From: Pipra filicauda
Lineage: Eukaryota > Chordata > Aves > Passeriformes > Pipridae
DNA length: 64,000 nt
Assembly: GCF_003945595.2 (NCBI RefSeq)
Contig: NW_024104405.1
Coordinates: forward strand, 48,748 to 112,747
Reading direction: 5' to 3'
Position numbers and translations under genes: made by a program. Each line of letters starts with the position of its first letter. Positions within the stretch are counted from its first letter, which is position 1. The notes beneath the pieces were generated by a model. That model searched no databases. It was given only the letters and a program-made list of their open reading frames with translations, and had not been told where the DNA came from. Shown here piece after piece: positions 57,501 to 64,000 of this stretch.

Positions 57501-59952
57501 AAACCTGTCCACCAAACATCCCTGGGCAAGGCCCAGAGACCACCCATGAGGGGGAGAGCCTGATGTGCACGGACCACTGATGGGCAGCAGAACACAAGCA
57601 GAACAGAGGAGGTGGCTTTCCCAGGGTCAGCTTCCCTGGCATCTGGTCAGAAAAAATGTCCCATCTTCAAGGGCAGCTTATGTGAACTCCTGGATGTCTG
57701 ATAAGGGTCAAGGTCACAACAGCACCTTCCTGAGAGGGCAGGGCTCAGGAGCTTCTTCCTGTGCTTAATTGCACCAAGCTCTCAAATTTAAGGTCTCCTG
57801 TCCTCTGCCAGATGCCTGGAAGTGCTCAGGATACTGCTGGGGGAGGAGGGAAGAGAGGTGAGAAGACAGATGGTCATCCTGCTCTGCCTTAGCTTGGTTT
57901 CTTCAGGAAAAACAACGTGCAGACAGAACTGCTCCTGGTGCCACCAGCTGCAGAAGCCAACACGGTTCAAAGGCCTTTGGCACAGGGGCTGCCCCAGGGG
58001 AGGTGAGAGACTGTGGCAATGGAAGGTCCTTAATTGCAATCATATCCCAAGGCTGAAAACCCACTGGATGAGAAGAGGGGGGGAAAGGCTGCAGCAGGCT
58101 CGAGGTTTAAAAAAAAATAATGATGCAAACAGAGATGCAAATAAAGGACACGATGTCATCCTGAGGAGAAAACTGTGATTCATTAGGGGCTTGTTCAGGA
58201 CCTTCTCGAGAAGTGAGACTGAAAAATACCCACATGCACATGGTAGTGAAAGACAGGAAGGTGGATGGGTCAACAGCACCGTGCAAGAGCTGTAGTTAAG
58301 AAGTGCAACAGACACATGAATTTTAAGATCGAGAAAATAATCATCTTGATTGCACCTTGACTTAAAGGCTGAGACACAAGCTCAAAAGTTAGTCCAGTGT
58401 AACTTCAACACTGTAGATTCTGCAATGGTTGCCAGACTCAAAAATAGACTCAGTGGCCAAGGGACCAATTTTGAGAGTGAACAAGAACTGGGTACAACAT
58501 AAGGCAAAAAAAATGATGCTTTTCCTTCCTTATACACAGAGGCACACATACTCTTAACAATTCAGACAAAAGAAGACCTTATAATACTAACAGCATTGAA
58601 TGGATTATTTACAGGAGACAGCACAAGCAGGCTTTGGTTTGTTGCTTCCTGGGAGGAGAAGCAGCCCACATGTCTGCACACACATGTGCCAGTGCCACTG
58701 GGCACCGAAAAAAGGCAAAAACCCCAAAGCAAACCCCAACTTGAATAAGACATTCCCAAAGTAGCCCCTTCCCCACCTCACTCCCCCTCCCTGAGCCCCT
58801 TCACACTGATGAACAATGGAATCTGTGTGTAAAACTGAGCTCCTTCAGGAGGTTCAGGTGGGTGCCCTGGCAGGAGCTGGGAGGAAGCAGCCCAGAAACT
58901 CCCTTTCATCTGCATTGGGCACCTGGACTGAGCAAGGCAGGCAACTGAAAACTCCTCAGCAGAGGTTTTGGGTGAGCAGAAAAGGGACCTGTGGGTATGG
59001 AGTACGTGGAGTGCAGAAGAGGGGGAAAACTATAAACATAAAAATCAAGTATGCAATGAATATTCAAACCAGGGAAAGAGATATGCTGAAAAATCTTCCT
59101 TCTGCTCTTGGGAAGAGCCACCTTTTAAAGCAACCTTGCCGAGATAACACAGAGTTAAACATTTCCTTATCTATGTTAAACACCTTTATGATTTGAACTG
59201 AAAAACAGCACTGAAAACCTATTTCACTCTCCCCCACCCCATGGCTCGCTTTGGAGAGCGGCCAAATTAAAGTGGCCAGTTACATTTCTGCTCTCTGAAT
59301 ATCAACAGATATTCAGTGTTGGCACTGCTGTGTTTGGGTTTCCAGCACACAAGGAAAAGACTTGAAGAAAGACCAAAAAAAAAGAAAAAAAAAGTTTAAT
59401 TTATGATCTTTGAGAGAGTAAGGGGGAAAAAAAAAAATCAGCCCAGCAGAGCCCTTTATTCCCACCTGGAGCTCTCAGCTTATGATGCTGGTGCACACAT
59501 CTGCAAGCTGCTGCCCAGAAAAGCACTTGCATCACCCTGTGCAACGCTCCCTGGCACTGCAATTTGGACATGGAAACACAAAGGACTGATAAATCCTCTG
59601 GGCTAAGCCAGGCTTTAAGGATGTACCTGGGTTGGGCTGTGCAGGAGATCCAGGTTGCACACAATCCAAAGGTGTGGAAGAGCAGATGCCAGGGGGTGGT
59701 TCAGGGAAGATTTAAATCTTAAATCTTCCAAGAGCCCCAGCAAAGGAGGGAATGGGATGCTAACAGAGACCAAGGGTGGGAAGAGAGCCAAGCTATGCAG
59801 TGGGATCACAGGGAAGATCACAGCAGCCCAACTGCTGCACTGCAGCCAGGACCTGCTGGAAACACCAGCCCTGAGCCTGCTGGAAGGCTGCAGGGAGGAG
59901 ACAGTGCCAGGGATGCTGCAGAGCAAGGGAAAAATGTACCAGTAAAGAAACA

Positions 59953-60425
59953 CCGTGGAATGGTTTGGGTTGGAAGGATCACCTCACTCCTCACTAAAGA
60001 TCACCTCACTCCAACCTCCTGCCATGGGCAGGGACACCTTCCACTGTCCCAGGTTGCTCCAAGCCCTGTCCAACTTGGGCTTGAACACTTCCAGGGATGG
60101 TAAGTCCACTACCTCTCTGGGCAACCTGAGCCAGGGCCTCACCACCCTCACAGAGAGGAATTTCTTCCACATATCTTATCTAGACCTGCCCTCCTTCAGC
60201 TTCCCCCTTGTCCTGCCACATCAGGCCCTTGTCCAAAGTCCCTCTCCAGCTCTCTCGGAGCCCCTTTAGGTACTGGAAGGGGCTCTAAGGTCTCCTCAGA
60301 GCTTTCTGTTCTCCAGGCTGCACAGCCTCACCTCCCTCAGCCTTCCCCTGGAGCAGAGGAGCTCCAGCCCCCCGATCAACTCCTCTGGACTCGCTCCAAC
60401 AGATCCACACCTTGTGTTCCCCTTG
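59953..60425 (-). mobile_element. CR1 LINE 3' fragment (antisense, longest copy in window)
   Basis: It begins CCGTGGAATGGTTTGGGTTG and runs about 470 bp through GCCATGGGCAGGGACACCTT, GTTGCTCCAAGCCCTGTCC, CTCTCTGGGCAACCTGAGCC and GTCCAAAGTCCCTCTCCAGC to CTCCAGGCTGCACAGC and TCAACTCCTCTGGACTCGCT. A 22-bp segment near its head is duplicated in tandem (59977 and 59999). Confidence 0.95.
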
Positions 60426-61659
60426 CACACCAAAAGGTGCTAAAAGCAACCAGTGGGGCCAAGCTCTTCAGCCAGGGAGGAGGGAGCCATCAACCAAACA
60501 AGAAAACACATCCAGAGATGCAATTTTTGTAAGAACTTTTAAATAACGTGGGCGGACAGGGCCCGCACAGCCCGTGGGTGAGAGGGGCAGAGCCACCCCG
60601 GGGTGCAAAGCTTCACTCCAGAGCAGCATCCTGAGCCCCCCACACCAGACATGCTCCTCCTCAGACACTCAGCAGCCCAGCACAGACCTTGCATTCTAAT
60701 GAGAGGCTGGAATCCAGCATTAACACAAGTGCCACATCGTCTGCGGCATCATCGGACACCGCGAGCGTTTCCACCTCCTGAGGACGGGCCCTGAACCACC
60801 TCACTGATGCTTCTTCCGTGCACACAGCCCTGCAGTGCTCCTGGTGTGGGCCTGCACCCTGGAAAGCCACCTTTGAAACAGGAACCAGACATTATTATCC
60901 CTAAGGATAGACCAAAACAAGGCAGAAGTGCTGCTGGCACAGGAATCCTCCCGTGTGCTGAAGGTGGTTCGGATGCCAACCACCACACCACGAAGTGTCT
61001 GTAACCTCTGGCACTCAATGGCCTGGAGAAGGAGCCTGGGAATGGCTTTGGAGATCTCAAAAGGTGGGTCATCTTTTTAAAAAACCCATTTGTTTCCTAG
61101 AGAACACGATATGGTGCTCCCACCCAGCACCAAACCCAGCTCGGAGGCATCATTACTGCTCAAAGGGGGAATGAGCCAGTTCTTGCTCCTAATACTGTTT
61201 CTGACAGGTTTCCACCTGAACATACACCTCTAGGTGAGACACAACGCTCCACAGCCCTCCCATGTGCTGGCACCAATGTCCTAATTCCCAGGGGAAGCCA
61301 GGAAGCTGGGATCCCACCCCCTGATGGCTGTATGCAGGGTGCCCACCAATGTCACCTTCTTCCCCACGGGCTTTCTGCTTCAACAAGACTCATTTTTGGG
61401 CATCCTTTTCATGCCCAGGCTTGCAAGCAGGGTACCCTGGGCTGCCTGTTCCTTCTGCCACCCTATTGCATCGGTAGATCTGTCCTAGGTCAGATGTCTC
61501 AGATGTCTCCTGGCTTCTCCCAAATGTCATTCACCACCTTCACCTTCCCCTGCTGCAGCTGTGCAGCCCCTGTCCTACCCCCAGCAGACCCTTACACCAC
61601 AGGGAGATGCTCATGGTGACTTCTGCAGCTCTCCCCACACCCATCTACAACACAGAGGA

Positions 61660-62610
61660 AAAATTTTAAGCTGCTAAAAGGAAGCAGCAACGGGTTTTTT
61701 GAGACGTTTCCAGCACATGAAGGGTTTTAAAAGTGAAAGCATCACTGTTCATCCAGAAATCCTGACAGCACTGGACATCCCAGGGCTGTTTGCATTGAAT
61801 GTTCTAATTAATTCTGCCCAGCACTTGCTGAACAAACTCACATGTTTATGAAGGGACTAATTTTTTTCCTCCTCTGCCTTTCACTAGCAAAGATTTCCAC
61901 GGCTTCAAACAGGGCACTGTTACTCTGGGAAGGAGAAATTGTCTCCAGTCATGTAGACTCCATTACTGGGAGAAAGGTGTGAACAGCAAGCATGTCTGGC
62001 AGAAGGATTCATTATACCACCGTGTCCTTTATAATGGGAAATGAAAAGCCCATTCTGATAACTACACTTTATTATAATAGGTCAGAAGAAGTGAAAGGCA
62101 TCATCTTATAAAATTAACTTCATAAAGGCTGCCTTTAAAAAAAAATATCTCTGCCACTTTATCCACTGCATCTCCCTTCAGAGATTTTTCTCCTCCTAGA
62201 AGAGACACGACTCCAAAGTCTTGTCCCACTGCCTGTCTTCACTTTTACCCTCCATCAGAGGGAATAGCTCTGTTTCCTCCTAATCAATCCCAGACACTTG
62301 TTTTGCCAGATGCAATAAATGCCACGTCTTTGTCAGGACGCAGAAAATAGTCAGCAAAGGAGTTAAAATTAAAAGAGACACCCACCCCCAAAGGTCTTTG
62401 CAAGAAGCAGCGTTACTTTCTTCACAGGAAAGTCAGAATATGGAGATAAATGCACCTGATAACCTGTTCCCTGCCCTGGAATACCTTTCAGTTGCTTTTC
62501 TGCTCGCTGCTTCTTTAGTCAAACTGAAGTCCAGTCTGCCAATTGATAATAATTTTGTGATTTAACAGCTTTATGCAAAGTGTTTGACTGCAGTTCCTAC
62601 AGGTGAAAGG
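61660..62610. promoter_or_regulatory. Candidate intronic conserved block
   Basis: About 950 bases of AT-rich unique DNA: GTTCTAATTAATTCTGC, CATTATACCACCGTG, CTTTATAATGGGAAATG, CTTTATTATAATAGG, CTTATAAAATTAACTTC and CCAATTGATAATAATTTTG. Only one A run (near 62138) is low complexity. It forms, with 62700-63240, the longest AT-rich region of the long intron. Confidence 0.45.
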
Positions 62611-62699
62611 CAAGGGGTGGCCAGAGGGAAGATAAAACACCTTCCACACGCAGTGCTGGCCCCTGATCTCACCCTGAATTTGGAGGGCTACCACAGCTA

Positions 62700-63260
62700 A
62701 GTGGCAGGGGAGGGCTCAAAGTGACAGTCATTGCAAATTTAAGAGAAATTATAGATACAGACCATATGATAACTTCTCAGATCTATTTTACATAGAAAAA
62801 AAGAAACAACTCCATCCCCAAAACACACTACCTGAGGTGCAACTCCAACAACTGCATCCTTTGGTGGTAAAGCATCAATGATGCCAAACCCTAAGCAGGC
62901 TCTGGACTGTATCTATCCCTCAGGTTGCCTTTGGTTGGGTAGGAATCTTTTAAAAAGTCTTTTTCTAAATCTAATTGTTCCCCCTTTGAGGAAAATAAAA
63001 CATACATCTCCTCAAAATGTTCTACAGGAGCTGCAAAACAGCCTTATTTTTAATATTAATGCAGTTGGTGCAGACAGGGGGAAGGAGGATGGAAGAGGAG
63101 GCTCTGAAACAAACAGTTAATTGGAACTTCCAATGAAGGCTGCGTGGATCTAATGTGATAGATTTTTAAAGGAGCCCAATTTTCAGAAATTGCCAGGGCT
63201 CCAATCTGTGAAAATGTGGCCTTTCACAGATCTCCAATTCAGCTTGCCACATCTAGAGTT
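62700..63260. promoter_or_regulatory. Candidate intronic AT-rich region
   Basis: AT-rich, with CTAATTGTTCCCC, TTTTTAATATTAATGC, GTTAATTGG, CTAATGTGATAG and CCCAATTTTCAG words. No exon is seen. Confidence 0.33.
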
Positions 63261-63266
63261 CCTTTT

Positions 63267-63298
63267 GAAAAAAAAAAAAAAAAAAGAAAAAAAAAAGT
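63267..63298 (+). repeat. Poly(A) tract
   Basis: Two A runs separated by a single G, preceded by TTCCTTTTG. No retroposon body is recognisable on its left. Confidence 0.8.
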
Positions 63299-63540
63299 CT
63301 TGCCATAAAAGGCCCACAATTTGGTAGCAAAAATTAGCAGCCTTCATGGGATAGCAATCCCTTTGTCTCTCCTCCCCTAACTATGGCTCTTTGGAAAGAA
63401 CTAAGGACCATTTATCTTTTGTTATTTTTCCTGGTAGTAAAGATAAGAGTAGAATCCAATAAAGAACAAAAATGGGGGAAAAAAACCACACACCCACAAA
63501 AGCTAAATCTTCACACCTAGCCCAGAAGCAGCCCCTATAA

Positions 63541-63867
63541 TTGAACAGCTCTCCCTCTGAAGAAAACAACACCTATAGGGTCTCAGAAAAAATAATAAAT
63601 AAATCCAGGAGGGTGCATGAGAGGTCAAAACCTCCAGCAGAACGTGGCAGGACACGATCTGAACCAGCATCACATCCCAGCAAAGCCTCTGGGGCTGGGG
63701 TGGAAGGTGGGCAGCACCTAAGGCTGCTGGAACTAGAAGACATTGATTTTGCAGGCAGAGGACTTGAGCTGTTAACCAGAGAGTCCCTGACTCCCCTACA
63801 GAGAAGATTAAACACCACCTTCTCTAGCCCAAGAATTAGAACTCGATATCCTCAAAGTCCAAAATGA
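63541..63867 (+). other. Unrecognised 108-codon open frame (not called as a gene)
   Basis: A plus-strand frame opposite to RBM19. Its second half is charged and leucine-rich (LLELEDIDFAGRG, then LLTRESLTPLQRR) and looks more protein-like than the Pro/Ser/Gly frames elsewhere. No domain, initiation context or splice pattern supports it, and the minus strand is also open over much of the same stretch. It could be a retroelement relic or chance. Confidence 0.2.
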
Positions 63868-64000
63868 AAAAGTTCCTAGAGGTTGTTGTAGGAACACAAA
63901 CGACGGTGCAGGGCAAGTCTGAGCATTTAACTGGTGGGTCCATAAATAAAAATACCAAAAAGTCTAAAGGCAACCAGGACAGGATTCCCTGGACTGCCAG

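Larger units (their letters stand above)
27525..64000 (-). other. RBM19: RBM19 gene, 3' portion (three terminal coding exons and their introns; 5' part outside window)
   Basis: The gene runs right to left. Three exons give one continuous reading frame: 106 nt (41344-41239), 121 nt (34798-34678) and 92 nt (28053-27962, including stop). All visible introns are GT-AG. The last intron is 6,624 bp, the one before it 6,440 bp, and the intron upstream of 41344 exceeds 22.6 kb. The encoded peptide is the C-terminal end of RBM19, the vertebrate orthologue of yeast Mrd1. That protein binds pre-rRNA through six RRMs and is needed for small-subunit ribosome maturation in the nucleolus (family knowledge). 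I searched 41345-64000 for the preceding exon, which should hold the start of the last RRM (an ILVRNIPF-like RNP2), and did not find it. It is probably beyond the window. The 3' boundary is set by a predicted poly(A) signal and is approximate. Confidence 0.9.
41345..64000 (-). other. RBM19: RBM19 long intron (open at right edge)
   Basis: More than 22.6 kb without a recognisable RBM19 exon on the minus strand. It contains six CR1/LINE pieces, simple repeats and several AT-rich candidate elements listed separately. The stretches 41380-42350, 42700-43490, 43660-45330, 46200-46900, 47500-49270, 51340-52900, 53180-53850, 53960-54340, 54600-57090, 57240-59940 and 60430-61650 look like ordinary intron: many short frames, C-rich runs and no domain-like translation. 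A short exon missed by eye cannot be excluded. Confidence 0.7.

Noticed and set aside
4804..57716. TCAAGGTCA nuclear-receptor half-sites at 4804, near 15377 and at 57708
   Set aside because: A 9-mer is expected about once in 128 kb of combined strands by base rate alone or slightly more, and the sites show no clustering.
1..64000. tRNA, rRNA, CRISPR, prophage or bacterial system
   Set aside because: No cloverleaf, rRNA core, regularly spaced direct repeats with unique spacers, or bacterial gene was seen. The CR1 and RBM19 evidence places the window in a bird genome.

Overview
This is vertebrate nuclear DNA, almost certainly from a bird. The window carries about ten pieces of CR1 LINE with the avian 3' end (the GGTTTGGGTTGGAAGGGACC-type antisense head and ATTCTATGATTCTATGA-type tail), older CR1/L3-like remnants, and compact introns with GT-AG splice sites. 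There are no operons or bacterial signals. Nearly every long ORF in the window is chance.

One protein-coding gene can be supported: RBM19, the nucleolar multi-RRM ribosome-biogenesis protein (yeast Mrd1 orthologue). It lies on the minus strand and is represented by its last three coding exons: 41344-41239 (RNP1 core of the last RRM), 34798-34678 (end of that RRM) and 28053-27962 (basic patch, acidic tail, stop). The reading frame passes through both introns without a break. A likely poly(A) signal lies at 27550-27545. From 41345 to the right edge (over 22.6 kb) I find no further exon, so I read this as one long intron with the 5' part of the gene outside the window.

From known vertebrate gene order (LHX5 - RBM19 - TBX5 - TBX3, recalled for human 12q24), the sequence to the left of the RBM19 3' end (1-27.5 kb) should be the LHX5-RBM19 intergenic interval. 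It shows no exon. It alternates between GC-rich, poorly structured spacer full of C-tracts and short AT-rich islands with homeodomain-type (TAATTA), POU, PBX/MEIS and RFX X-box words. I call those islands candidate conserved noncoding or regulatory elements; this is inference and needs alignment. Similar islands occur in the RBM19 introns, notably 29.7-29.95 kb (three OTX-type sites), 39.2-39.6 kb, 43.5-43.65 kb, and 50.7-50.95 kb (four TAATTA sites next to an ancient LINE reverse-transcriptase fragment).

Repeats: a 45-46 bp minisatellite at 2.76-3.29 kb, a CA-rich compound minisatellite with a 228-bp higher-order duplication at 25.9-26.65 kb, short G-, CTC-, TA- and A-tracts, and the CR1 copies. 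No tRNA, rRNA, CRISPR, viral or bacterial system is visible. The most interesting content is the dense candidate regulatory landscape flanking and inside the 3' half of RBM19.
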